From NCBI RefSeq assembly GCF_011007365.1, contig NZ_WFKM01000005.1:62001-126000 (forward strand): 64,000 nucleotides of DNA, in the 5' to 3' direction. Shown one piece after another: positions 36,884 to 46,542 of this stretch. Position numbers and translations under genes: made by a program. Below the pieces are notes generated by a model, which was not told the DNA's origin, did no database searches, and was given only the letters and a program-made list of their open reading frames with translations. Source of the DNA: Sphingobacterium sp. xlx-96. Lineage in GTDB: Bacteria; Bacteroidota; Bacteroidia; Sphingobacteriales; Sphingobacteriaceae. Position 1 is the stretch's first letter; every line of letters begins with the position of its first letter.

Positions 36884-39800
36884 ATGCAAAAAACACCTAA
36901 AAAACAACGTCTTCTTCAAAGATGTTGGTACGGGACTCACTTGTTTTTATTTATGCTCTGCTTAAATACCGGCTTTGCACAACAAAATCAGTCCCTTGAT
37001 CTTGATTATGATCAAACAAGTATTATCGACATTCTCAAAGCAATAGAGAGACAAACAACCTATCGTTTCTTCTACCAAAGAGAACAACTAGATATCCCTA
37101 AAAAGGTGAGTATCCATGTAAAAAACAATTCTATACAGCAAGTGCTCGACAAGTTGTTTCCAAACGAATCGATCAGCTACGAGATTAAGCCTGATGGCCT
37201 AATCGTCTTAAAACCGAAAACGAAAGCTACGAGATCCAAAGAAAGTGCGCAACAACGAAAAGTAACAGGCCTTGTCACAGATGAAATGGGAACTCCTCTC
37301 CGCGGTGTATCTGTCAAAAGCGAAGGCGCCTCGAGTGGAGTTAGTACCGATAATAACGGTCGCTATGAAATCACTGTTGGAACAGGCAATGCTTCTTTAA
37401 TTTTTTCATACTTAGGTATGGAAAATAAGACAGTATCTACCGCGAGGAGATCCAACATCGATGTTACGCTAGGCAATTCCGCTGTCGGACTGAGCGAAGT
37501 TGTCGTATCGGTAGGTTATGGTGCTGTGAATAAAAAAGATTTAACAGGATCGATATCATCACTCAAAGACAAAGACTTTAACAAAGGACTGGTGACCAAC
37601 CCTGTTGAGTTAATGCAGGGGCGAGCTCCTGGGATCAATATTATCACCAATGGAGGGGAACCTGGCGCTGGTGCAATGGTTCGTGTACGGGGATCCAACT
37701 CGGTACGTTCGGGGCAAGACCCACTTTACGTGGTCGATGGGGTTCCACTCGACATTACCGATATCCAACCCTCTGGTGCAACAATATCGGGTGCTGGAAG
37801 CAATGCCACTAAAAATCCGCTAAACTTTCTAAATCCCGATGACATTGCTTCCATGGATATCTTGAAAGACGCTTCGGCGACTGCTATCTATGGATCCAGG
37901 GGAGCCAACGGAGTTATTATCATCACCACAAAAAAAGGAAAAAGTGGCAAAGGTATTCTCAACATAAGTTCCAATGCCTCCATATCTACGCTGCCGAAAC
38001 AACTGGATGTCATGAGTGCCGAAACATTCAAATCCTACCGTACCTCCAAGGGGATCTCGGGTGGAGACTATGGAGCAAGCACCAACTGGCAAGATCAAAT
38101 ATACAGGCCAGCCTATTCCCAAAACCACAATCTCTCGTATGGAGGAGGAAATGAAAATGGCAACTATCGGGGATCTCTTGGCTTCATGGATCAAGAAGGT
38201 ATCATCCGTAAAACCGGATTAGAAAAACTAACCGCAAGATTCAACATCAGTCAAAACCTAATCAACAATAGGCTGAAAATCGAGGCCAATATTACGGCGG
38301 CACGTACAAAAGACCGACGTGTACCTATAGGCGAAACCGGAGGTTTTGAGGGAGATGTCATTCTTTCGGCTTTAAAAAACAACCCTACACTACCTATTTA
38401 CCACCCGGATGGAAGTTATTATCAACTAAGCAAGGATGTTAGAAATCCTTTGGCGATGATCAACCTGACCAACGATAACAACCAGAATGACCGTATCTTG
38501 GGGAATATAACAGCGTCATTGGATATTATTAAGGGCTTAAAATACAAAATCAATCTGGCTTCGGATCGTTCCAATGCTTCACGAAAAGTGACACAACACC
38601 ACAGCCTCATCTATTTGACCAATAAGGGCACAGTCGATATCAGTAATGTGGAGCAGAATAGTAGTTTGGCTGAAAACTTCCTGACCTATGACTTCAACGT
38701 TGATAACAAACACCGATTCAATCTTTTGGCGGGGCACTCCTATCAACAGTTTAAAGCGCAATCCTATAAGCTTACTGAAGAAGGATTTACTATTGATGAC
38801 TTTGACTATGTCAACGATCTCAGTTTAGGTAATTCAAAACAAGCGGCGGTCAGTTCAAGCATATTAAAAAATGCACTGCAATCATTCTTCGGTCGTGCCA
38901 ACTACAACCTTTCCGACAAATATTTATTGACAGCAACTATGCGGGCAGACGGTTCGACAAAGTTCGGTAGCAACAATAAGTACGGCTACTTTCCTTCGGC
39001 ATCTGCAGCCTGGCGTATGAATGAAGAACAATTCATTAAAGACATCGATCTATTTAGCAACTTGAAGCTAAGAGCAGGCTGGGGTATTACAGGAAATCAA
39101 GAAATACCCAATAAAATCTCACAAATGCTCCTAGGCTCATCGGGTGGTGCTATCTTAGACGGATCAAGCAAAAATGTTATTCAGGGTGTGACCTTGACAC
39201 GCACCCCAAATCCAGATATTAAATGGGAGAAAACCGATCAGCTAAACCTAGGTTTAGATTTCGGCTTTCTACAAGGTCGTCTGAATGGTACAATAGATTT
39301 ATTTGACAAAACTACAAAAGACGTGCTTTTAGAGGTCTTTTCAGTCTCTCCTGCTCCAACCACCAGAGTGTGGACCAATGTTGAGGATATGCGAATCAAT
39401 AACAAAGGAATAGAAATCTCTCTAAACGGTGTTATCTTAGAAAAGAAAGATCTCACGTGGGATTTGGGATTCAACTTCACGACTATAAAAAATCGGGTAT
39501 CGGGATTGCCTATTAGCCAGATCACAACTGGATCGCCTAGTGGGCCAGGTATCACAGGCCATTCCTCACAGATTATCAAAAACGGTTATGCTATAGGCAC
39601 CTTCTGGGGCAGAAAATTCTTAGGTTTTGATGAACAGGGTAATAGCCTATTTGAAAAGGATGAAAACGGCATTGAACTTCAACAGACTTTGGGATCGGCT
39701 CTACCCCGTTTTTCATACGGCATCAACACCTCTCTAGCATACAAAAGCTTCGATCTAAACGTAGCTTTCAATGGTGTATATGGCAACAAAGTATACAATA

Positions 39801-40171
39801 ATGTCGCAAATATCATCAATCAGAATACACTCATCGCGAAGGAATGGAACGCAAGCAACTCAGCCATAGAGACCGATGAAAATCCAAATGGAACATTGAC
39901 CTATAGTAGTCGATTTATTGAAAACGGTTCGTACTTGCGTCTTTCAAATGCTACTTTGGGATACAATCTCAAGCTAAGGGATGTAGATTGGATCAATTCA
40001 GTACGTTTTAATCTCTCGGCCAATAACCTATTCACGATAACAAAATATTCAGGATATGACCCTGAGGTGAATGCGGACCACTCATCTGGGGGAGTACCAT
40101 CTATCGGGATAGACTGGACGACTTATCCTAAAGCACGGACAATACTTTTTGGCGTAAACGTAGAATTCTAA
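36884..40171 (+). CDS. STN-domain SusC/RagA TonB-dependent transducer
   Basis: 1095 residues. Order of domains: signal peptide (about 1-30), STN signalling domain (about 38-108, LDYDQTSIIDILKAIERQTT), regulatory domain (about 125-205), plug (GYGAVNKKDLTGSI, DPLYVVDGVPLDI, ILKDASATAIYGSRGANGV) and 22-strand barrel ending ILFGVNVEF. The STN domain marks it as a transducer that reports ligand to the FecR encoded two positions upstream. The SusD gene begins 2 nt after its stop. Substrate cannot be told; no enzyme gene accompanies the pair. Confidence 0.96.
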   Translation: MQKTPKKQRLLQRCWYGTHLFLFMLCLNTGFAQQNQSLDLDYDQTSIIDILKAIERQTTYRFFYQREQLDIPKKVSIHVKNNSIQQVLDKLFPNESISYEIKPDGLIVLKPKTKATRSKESAQQRKVTGLVTDEMGTPLRGVSVKSEGASSGVSTDNNGRYEITVGTGNASLIFSYLGMENKTVSTARRSNIDVTLGNSAVGLSEVVVSVGYGAVNKKDLTGSISSLKDKDFNKGLVTNPVELMQGRAPGINIITNGGEPGAGAMVRVRGSNSVRSGQDPLYVVDGVPLDITDIQPSGATISGAGSNATKNPLNFLNPDDIASMDILKDASATAIYGSRGANGVIIITTKKGKSGKGILNISSNASISTLPKQLDVMSAETFKSYRTSKGISGGDYGASTNWQDQIYRPAYSQNHNLSYGGGNENGNYRGSLGFMDQEGIIRKTGLEKLTARFNISQNLINNRLKIEANITAARTKDRRVPIGETGGFEGDVILSALKNNPTLPIYHPDGSYYQLSKDVRNPLAMINLTNDNNQNDRILGNITASLDIIKGLKYKINLASDRSNASRKVTQHHSLIYLTNKGTVDISNVEQNSSLAENFLTYDFNVDNKHRFNLLAGHSYQQFKAQSYKLTEEGFTIDDFDYVNDLSLGNSKQAAVSSSILKNALQSFFGRANYNLSDKYLLTATMRADGSTKFGSNNKYGYFPSASAAWRMNEEQFIKDIDLFSNLKLRAGWGITGNQEIPNKISQMLLGSSGGAILDGSSKNVIQGVTLTRTPNPDIKWEKTDQLNLGLDFGFLQGRLNGTIDLFDKTTKDVLLEVFSVSPAPTTRVWTNVEDMRINNKGIEISLNGVILEKKDLTWDLGFNFTTIKNRVSGLPISQITTGSPSGPGITGHSSQIIKNGYAIGTFWGRKFLGFDEQGNSLFEKDENGIELQQTLGSALPRFSYGINTSLAYKSFDLNVAFNGVYGNKVYNNVANIINQNTLIAKEWNASNSAIETDENPNGTLTYSSRFIENGSYLRLSNATLGYNLKLRDVDWINSVRFNLSANNLFTITKYSGYDPEVNADHSSGGVPSIGIDWTTYPKARTILFGVNVEF

Positions 40172-40173
40172 TT

Positions 40174-41745
40174 ATGAAAAATCTTAATGCAGCACATATG
40201 AAACCCACATTTCTATTACTTTGTCTTACATTTTTGCTGTTTCACTCCTGTAAAATAGAAGAACAGATACTTGATGAGGTCAATGGCAATAAATTAGTCA
40301 ACAATCCCGCAAATGTGGAAATGATCGTTGCTCCGGCCTATGCCTACATGCGCGATCTGCAAAACCGATCGGGTGTATGGGGAACGCTACTCGCGACTAC
40401 AGATGAGCTGGCCTGGCCTGCACGCGGTTCGGACTGGGTGACTCCGGATCTTCAGACACTATCCACACATGAATACACGCCTACCAACATCTATATACGG
40501 AATACCTGGAACAGCTTTATGCTGGGAATTACCCGTTGCAACGTCGCTCTGCAGTATTTATCTGCTTTTCCAAAATCACCTGAGATAGATCAGTACATAG
40601 CCGAGGTAAAATTCATCCGGACGTTATGTATGTTTAAATTAACAGATAATTTTGGCCAATTTCCGTTCCGAGAACATACTGAAACTGATTATTCAAAAAA
40701 ACCGGTAATTCTAGACCGTAGCGCGGCAGTACACCGCATGATCTCAGATCTCAATGAAATTATTCCAGCATTGAAATCCAAAACCGATGTCCCTTATGGA
40801 CGTGTATCCAAAGCCGCTGCTCAAATGCTTTTGGCAAACATCTATCTTAACCATCAGGTTTTTCTAGGTACACCTAAATGGGACGAAACCATACAGCAGT
40901 GTAATAACATTATCAGTTCGGGGCAATATAACATTGCAGATGACTATTGGGGTTTATTTCAGTATGACAATGCCAAATACCTACACAGCACAGAGTCGAT
41001 CTTATCAATTATATACGATGAGACCGTAGGGCTAACCGGATCGGTATGGATCCCCATAACACTGCATTACAACCAAAAGTTTGGCAACTTTACCAGTCTA
41101 TGGAATGGCTGCTGTACTACTCCTTCCTTTGTCGACACCTGGGATACATCCGACAAACGCTATAAAGACAAACGCCTTATTGGACAACTAGGATTTAACC
41201 AAGGTCTACTCATCGGGCAGCAGTACTCGCCTACAGGTGTAGCACTAAAGACACGCACTGGAGCACCATTGATCTTCACTAAAGAGTTTAGTATCAAAAA
41301 CTCCAAAGAAGAGGCTGGTGTACGAATTGTTAAGTTTGCTCCAAATCCATCCACGACCAACACGAGCAATGCAGGAAACGATTTCCCGCTGTATAGGCTT
41401 TCCGATACGTACCTCATGCGTGCAGAAGCAAAATTCCGATCTGGTGATGCTACAGGAGCCCTTGAAGACATCAACTATCTACGTAACAAAAAACGGGGCA
41501 TGCCTGCCTATACCACGGTAGATCTGGATAAAATATTAAAGGAAAGAGGTTATGAATTATACTGGGAAGGTAATCGTCGTACTGATTTAATCCGCTTCGG
41601 TAAATACCTTGACGCCCGAGAAGAGAAAGATTTTGTATCCGCAGCATATAAAGTACTGCTTCCTATTCCGATCAGCGCCATAGAAGCAAACCCAAGTTTA
41701 TCTCAAAACCCCGGTTACGAAAAACAACAAGTATATACACGCTAA
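40174..41745 (+). CDS. SusD/RagB-family lipoprotein of the sigma/FecR locus
   Basis: 523 residues with lipobox LLFHSCKIEE. Typical SusD features are EVKFIRTLCMFKLTDNFGQF, a TPR segment (RVSKAAAQMLLANIYL), and a C-terminal block (RGYELYWEGNRRTDLIRFG, LPIPISAIEANPSLSQNPGY). It is translated immediately after susC, 2 nt from its stop, so the two are made in step. It should bind the ligand at the cell surface. The operon ends at the terminator at 41847-41880. Confidence 0.95.
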   Translation: MKNLNAAHMKPTFLLLCLTFLLFHSCKIEEQILDEVNGNKLVNNPANVEMIVAPAYAYMRDLQNRSGVWGTLLATTDELAWPARGSDWVTPDLQTLSTHEYTPTNIYIRNTWNSFMLGITRCNVALQYLSAFPKSPEIDQYIAEVKFIRTLCMFKLTDNFGQFPFREHTETDYSKKPVILDRSAAVHRMISDLNEIIPALKSKTDVPYGRVSKAAAQMLLANIYLNHQVFLGTPKWDETIQQCNNIISSGQYNIADDYWGLFQYDNAKYLHSTESILSIIYDETVGLTGSVWIPITLHYNQKFGNFTSLWNGCCTTPSFVDTWDTSDKRYKDKRLIGQLGFNQGLLIGQQYSPTGVALKTRTGAPLIFTKEFSIKNSKEEAGVRIVKFAPNPSTTNTSNAGNDFPLYRLSDTYLMRAEAKFRSGDATGALEDINYLRNKKRGMPAYTTVDLDKILKERGYELYWEGNRRTDLIRFGKYLDAREEKDFVSAAYKVLLPIPISAIEANPSLSQNPGYEKQQVYTR

Positions 41746-41846
41746 AAACGTTAATTTTGGTTAAACAAAAATGACATTATATTAAATTGGCACAGATTTG
41801 GATATTATATTAGTATTCATAATTTAGGTTAATAATTGGTTAGTTT

Positions 41847-41880
41847 AAAACGCCTGAAGTTCCCCGCTTCAGGCGTTTTT
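41847..41880 (+). terminator. Strong rho-independent terminator of the sigma/FecR/SusCD operon
   Basis: AAAACGCCTGAAG (41847-41859), a 7-nt loop and CTTCAGGCGTTTT (41867-41879) form a perfect 13-bp stem ending in a run of T. It lies about 100 nt past the susD stop. Confidence 0.92.
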
Positions 41881-42428
41881 GTGCTTGACTGTTAAAGCTC
41901 GCGCCTGACTGTAGGTCTGCAATAATGGAATTTCAGTACAGCTAGCATACTTTGAAACTTATCCTCACCAAAACAACTCATCAGCTATACATTGTATCGC
42001 AGTCACTAACCGATATTCTGGGTGTAGTCATGATCTCCATCAATTCGGATATCGAAGGTATCTACGTCGATACTTTCATCGGAAGAATTCTATCGATAGA
42101 AGGTGTATTGGATATAACGGTCTCATTTGGATCAAAGCTTCAAATCGTAACATATCAGCTGAAATTAGGTTCAAATAGTTTAGAAAACCTAGATATCCTA
42201 AAATCCCATAGCACACCAATAATCAACACCGAAGCGATCAACTACTCATTCTACATTTCGCATTAGAAAGAGACATAAGTGCACGCATGATAAGCTGAAT
42301 AACACCTCACTACCAGATTTTTGAAAAAGACCTCTAGCTTTTGGTCAATCATCTGCGTGAAAACAACTACGAACCACACGACACGTAAGATTACTCGGAA
42401 AAAAAAGCATTATAACACCAAATAAATC
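41881..42428. other. Non-coding or eroded stretch with one doubtful open frame
   Basis: No recognised gene. A 104-codon frame at 41952-42266 (plus, TTG start) reads in part VVMISINSDIEGIYVDTFIG. It has no signal, no motif and no ribosome-binding site that I trust, so I leave it uncalled. The stretch separates the SusCD operon from the decayed adhesin/OmpA relic and may itself be residue of that decay. Confidence 0.4.
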
Positions 42429-42444
42429 CTCGCAATAGCGAGGG
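42429..42444 (-). terminator. Small hairpin downstream of the second OmpA relic
   Basis: CCTCGC (42429-42434), loop AATA, GCGAGG (42439-42444), followed on the minus strand by the T-rich ATTTATTT. It lies 62 nt beyond the OmpA stop. Short stem, so moderate confidence. Confidence 0.5.
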
Positions 42445-42505
42445 CTGTCCAAACAAATCTGGCACCGAGGGGATCGGTTACCATGTAAAATATGAAACTT
42501 AATAA

Positions 42506-42825
42506 CTAATACTTCAGCACCTCGACTTCGGTCCTACTATTAGCCTGATATTCTGCTGCTGTACATTTAACCCCGTCGGCACAATGATTAACAAGCGACG
42601 CTCTCCGTATCCTTTGGCGACAATCCGGCCCCATTCGATTCTCCTAGAAATAATATAATCTACAGCGCTCTCTGCACGACGTTAAGAAAGTTGATCATTA
42701 GAGCGATGACTACCCCTGCTATCTGTATGACTGAATAACTCAATCTTAAACGTTGGATTGCCTCTCAATGTACGTACCAGTTGATCCAATACTACTGCTG
42801 CATCTTTCCAGTTGTACTGTTCGCC
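42506..42825 (-). pseudogene. C-terminal fragment of an OmpA-family protein
   Basis: On the minus strand, NWKDAAVVLDQLVRTLRG, FKIELFSHTDSRGSHRSNDQL, RRAESAVDYIISRRIEWG and AKGYGERRLL are unmistakably an OmpA/Pal peptidoglycan-binding domain. A stop codon sits where the usual LSQRRA glutamine is expected, and a base is lost after GERRLL, beyond which CADGVKCTAAEYQANSRTE is legible in another frame to a stop at 42506. The domain begins directly after the adhesin fragment in a different frame, so the N-terminal TPR and propeller parts are gone. It is a paralogue of the relic at 9051-9898. Confidence 0.82.
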
Positions 42826-43424
42826 TCCATACCATATAGCGTTACATTGATACTCGGATAATTCGATCCACCTATCCAGTTTTTATAAACAGTCACGTCA
42901 ACTTTTGGAACTACAAATGTGTATTGTGCCTCATTTACATCATGACCTCCACCAATTCCATGAATCGTAATGTAATTTATTCCATCATTCAAGTATGGGA
43001 GCAATGTAATTCTGTCAAACCTAAATGTCCATTTAGCATCATTCAGATTACCTTTTAGTCCTGTTTTTGGATCTGTCCCTGGAGAATTGCTATTAACGAT
43101 CAAATTAACCCCAACTCCACACGCTTCCTTATTCGTTGTGGTAACGGTAGGCGAGTTAATGTACATATCGGCCAAGTCGTGGGTAGAATTTATAGCGACA
43201 TATACTGTATTATTAAACGTCCATACAAATGCTGCTTCCATAGGTCCATTTGTAGATACCCCGACAAGATTTACAACTGTAGATCCTGCATCAATGTTAT
43301 ATGTACATTGCGACTTAACTTCATGTGCAAACATTACAAGAAAGAAGAGTGAAACACCTGTTTTTCTAAAAACAAAGTTAAGGACAATGTCCCAAACACA
43401 TATTAATAACCTGAAAAAACACAC
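42792..43424 (-). pseudogene. N-terminal fragment of a large CnaB-type surface adhesin
   Basis: 210 open residues, apparently from GTG 43424, with a long signal sequence (VSLFFLVMFAHEVKSQ). The first ~110 residues are beta-rich and Asn/Thr-rich (STVVNLVGVSTNGPMEAAF). The last part, VDVTVYKNWIGGSNYPSINV, is the opening strand of a Cna B-type repeat. The frame ends within a few residues, where OmpA sequence starts in another frame at about 42825. Such adhesins normally continue for many repeats and end in a type-B T9SS sorting domain. The rest was lost by deletion. The residual product may still be secreted, but is unlikely to anchor. Confidence 0.65.
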
Positions 43425-44199
43425 GATTAATTGATTTAATTAACCTTTTTTTAGAAAAGATTAAGTCGTCCCATTCAATTAAATAGCTTTTCATAACATC
43501 AATATTTAACAATTGTCAAACATTCATTCATAGCTCTAGGCCAAATCCGCTGATCTGCACACTTCTTGGTTGGGCCTTTCACTGTGAAAAACAATGTGAA
43601 GTTTGGAAGAAAAAGAAATATTGTAATCAGATTTAAGTAGACACTATTATTCTATGGGTAGTTTTTAAAAAAAATAAAACCACGCAATTGGACTTAATAA
43701 ACCTAAAAAACTATAAACAAATGAATTATAAAAAAACATAAGAAGACCGTATAGCGGTACAGAAAAAGCAGAAAAAAACAAAAAAGAAATTTAAAATTAC
43801 ATTTATAACAAAAAAACACAGGTTAAAACAAGTTGAACATAGTCACATGTCATCCTAATAGATAAACAATACTAATACTCAATAACACTAGTACTAACCT
43901 ATTGCAGAACCAATAATTCTTCCGCGCTCCTACTGACCAAAAAAACAAAAACAAATCAAGAGATTTCTACAGAAAGCAATATTAACTTTCTATTTTTGTA
44001 ATCTTAGTAAGTATAAAATATCCATGTAATGGAACTGCACAAACAGAAATGAGCGCGAAGCAGCATGTACACCATTTCGAAACAAAAACGTGCAGAAAAC
44101 ACTTTGGCCCCGTCAGCTGGCGGATTATGAAGTAATTATTTACATTTGAAAAATAAGGCGATGGATTAAATTCCAATATTTTGTTACGATTCGTTAAAA
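43425..44199. other. AT-rich intergenic region, no gene seen
   Basis: About 775 nt. The part from about 43663 to 43815 is strikingly A-rich on the plus strand, with several runs of five or more A. A short hairpin ACCG/CGGT lies near 43750. No coding signal in either direction convinced me. It must contain the promoter for the TPR/LuxR gene. Confidence 0.5.
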
Positions 44200-45417
44200 A
44201 TGAGATTATCCGTATTATTTGCTGTACTACTTTTTACATTTTCTTGTACCCCGCACAGCCCTATTGATCCAGTCAAACTGCATCAAGAAATTTCTGAACT
44301 CAATGATAAAAAAGGTTATGAGGCTTCCCTATTAAAACTAGATAATATCATCCATACCGACAATGCCTCAAATTATGACAGATACAATGCCTACCTCCAA
44401 AAAGCACTAACCTATAAAAGGGTATTCAACTATCCAGAGGCGATTAACAATCTGGATAAAGCACTCGAATATGGGATAAAAACAGACAAAAAGGAAGAAG
44501 CGGAAATTCGAGTACTTGTTGAAAAAGCGCTAATTACATTTGATAGTCAGAACTATGAAGAACTGACAAAATTACAATTAGAGATTGACTTCAAGAACTT
44601 AAACTTACTAAATGCGGAAAGTCATGCCTTCTATATGAATGTGCTAGCTGTACTCGCTATAAGAAATAAGGAATTTAAACAAGCAGAGTCCATATTAAAC
44701 AGGGGGATTACGATCTTAGAGATACAAAGTCCGAAACACCTACCCATTATCTATTCCAAGTTAATAGGGCTTAGTGAGCACCTCGAAGACCAGGAAAAGG
44801 CAAAGCAGGCATTTGACCAAGGTATGCATTACGCAGAAAAGTATAATATGGATCTTTACAAAATCATATTACACTATGCCATGAGTCACTTCTATACCGT
44901 AATTGAGGACTATAAAAATGCATCAATGCATGAAAAACAAGGTGTAGCGATATCCAGTACGTATAATGCACCTTTTGAGAATGGCAAACTTACCGTTCTA
45001 GAAAAGGAGCTTCTCGCAACACGAAAGAATGTAGAAATTCAATATGCTGGAAAAACACGTTTTTTTTTCACTATACTTTCTATTCTCTTGCTTGTATTAA
45101 TTACTGTCTTATTACGCCTATTTAAGGTAAGTAAACAACGTAATCTCCTCTTGGAACACGAAAATTTACTGATGCGGAAAGAGTTGGAACGAGTGACCAT
45201 GGCAATAAATGATCAAGGTGAGAATAGCCTAGATCTAGAGCAATTTTCACTTACACCAAGACAAAAACAAATCATTGAACTATTAAAAGAAGGTAAAACA
45301 AATAAGGAAATCGGAAATGAGCTCTTTATTTCAGAAAATACGGTAAAATATCATCTGAAAACGATTTATACTATTTTAGGAATAGGAAGCCGTACGGATT
45401 TATTCAGTTCTAACTAA
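44200..45417 (+). CDS. Membrane-anchored TPR-LuxR regulator
   Basis: 405 residues. A lipoprotein-like leader (LLFTFSCTPHS) precedes TPR helices (about 25-275; NYDRYNAYLQKALTYKRVFN, YPEAINNLDKALEYG). One membrane helix lies at about 287-307 (FFTILSILLLVLITVLLRLF), then a short coiled segment and a LuxR helix-turn-helix (about 350-403; LTPRQKQIIELLKEGKTNKE, ISENTVKYHLKTIYTILGI). TPR sensor outside and DNA-binding domain inside suggest a one-component membrane regulator, a common Bacteroidota layout. The aminotransferase gene follows after 9 nt. Confidence 0.88.
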   Translation: MRLSVLFAVLLFTFSCTPHSPIDPVKLHQEISELNDKKGYEASLLKLDNIIHTDNASNYDRYNAYLQKALTYKRVFNYPEAINNLDKALEYGIKTDKKEEAEIRVLVEKALITFDSQNYEELTKLQLEIDFKNLNLLNAESHAFYMNVLAVLAIRNKEFKQAESILNRGITILEIQSPKHLPIIYSKLIGLSEHLEDQEKAKQAFDQGMHYAEKYNMDLYKIILHYAMSHFYTVIEDYKNASMHEKQGVAISSTYNAPFENGKLTVLEKELLATRKNVEIQYAGKTRFFFTILSILLLVLITVLLRLFKVSKQRNLLLEHENLLMRKELERVTMAINDQGENSLDLEQFSLTPRQKQIIELLKEGKTNKEIGNELFISENTVKYHLKTIYTILGIGSRTDLFSSN

Positions 45418-45426
45418 AAAACAAAA

Positions 45427-46254
45427 ATGCACGCAACCTATGTAAACTTCAACGGAGTTCTGATTCCAGAAAAAGAAGCAAAATTAGCTACAAATGATCT
45501 TGCAATCGCCCGTGGTTATGGTATATTCGACTATTTCAAAACAGTAAACAATACAGCAATCTTTCTAGAAGACAATCTGGACCGCTTTTATCGATCTGCA
45601 GAATTGATGGATCTCCCCGTGAAATATTCTAGAGACGAACTCAAGAATTTTATAGAGGTATTAATGCAAGTAAATAACATCCCCCAATCGGGCATCAAGA
45701 TACTATTAACCGGCGGATACAGCAGCGATGGGTATAGTATCGCTGAGCCCAACCTGATTATCAGTCAACATTCTATCACACGGAATATTGGTCAAGAAGA
45801 ACAAGGAATACGACTTTTCCCCTTTGACTATCACCGACCTTTCAGCCAAGTCAAATCGATAGATTATGTCATGGGGATACAGGCATTAAAAGTAGCCAAA
45901 TCGCATGGGGCAGACGACGTAGTCTATGTGCAAAATGGGCTCATCTCGGAATGTCCACGTGCCAATTTCTTTTTGGTGAGTTCAGAAGGGAATCTATTAA
46001 CAGCAGCCGATGATGTATTGCAAGGGGTAACGCGTAAAAAAATCATTGAAGTAGCAAGGGAAGTAACTGAAGTCGAGGTCCGAGACATAAGTATAGTGGA
46101 TCTGCAATGGGCACGAGAAGCTTTTATTAGTTCAACAACCAAAAACATAACTCCTATCACTTCTGTGCTGGGATATAAAGATTTTGAATCTGGCGCAGGC
46201 CCTATCACCAAACAATTACAAAGGCGCTTAGAAATATTGGTTTATCAGCGGTGA
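45427..46254 (+). CDS. Class IV PLP-dependent aminotransferase
   Basis: 275 residues covering the complete class IV fold. Lys143 in SQVKSIDYVMG is the expected Schiff-base lysine. The block DDVVYVQNGLISECPRANFF with Glu175 contacts the cofactor ring nitrogen. TKNITPITSVLG closes the phosphate site. The family includes branched-chain aminotransferases, D-amino acid aminotransferases and aminodeoxychorismate lyase; sequence alone does not decide. Spacing of 9 nt makes it co-transcribed with the TPR-LuxR gene, an unusual partner. No biosynthetic genes are adjacent. Confidence 0.88.
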   Translation: MHATYVNFNGVLIPEKEAKLATNDLAIARGYGIFDYFKTVNNTAIFLEDNLDRFYRSAELMDLPVKYSRDELKNFIEVLMQVNNIPQSGIKILLTGGYSSDGYSIAEPNLIISQHSITRNIGQEEQGIRLFPFDYHRPFSQVKSIDYVMGIQALKVAKSHGADDVVYVQNGLISECPRANFFLVSSEGNLLTAADDVLQGVTRKKIIEVAREVTEVEVRDISIVDLQWAREAFISSTTKNITPITSVLGYKDFESGAGPITKQLQRRLEILVYQR

Positions 46255-46484
46255 ACGACCTAAAAGTTAGCAAATGGTAATCTAAAGGTTTCAAAAAGGG
46301 TGACTTTATTAATGGACCAACTTATCAAACGATTAAGTTCGTACGGCTCTATACGGAACAACGTATTTCTATCGGCATAATGGCTAGGGGCAAAAAGCAA
46401 CAAAATATCTTTACCGTTGTAATGAAAATAAACCTTTCTACGACTTTATCAAAAATGATCGAGTTGTAACAAAAAAAATCACCG

Positions 46485-46512
46485 TTGTACAAACACTTTT
46501 TTGTTATCTTTA
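46485..46512 (+). promoter_or_regulatory. Candidate promoter of the YaiO-type gene
   Basis: TTG (46485-46487) and TATCTTTA (46505-46512, one base from TAnnTTTG) are separated by 17 nt, as in Bacteroidota promoters. The start codon lies 30 nt downstream of the -7 box. Not tested. Confidence 0.4.
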
Positions 46513-46542
46513 ACCTACTTAACAAGTAATCATCATCATCCT

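Noticed and set aside
42160..42185. GGTTCAAAT stretch resembling a tRNA T-loop
   Set aside because: No acceptor, anticodon or D-arm pairing around it. No tRNA was found anywhere in the window.
41952..42266. 104-codon plus-strand frame
   Set aside because: TTG start, no family resemblance, no ribosome-binding site, and located in a decayed stretch. Possible but not supportable.
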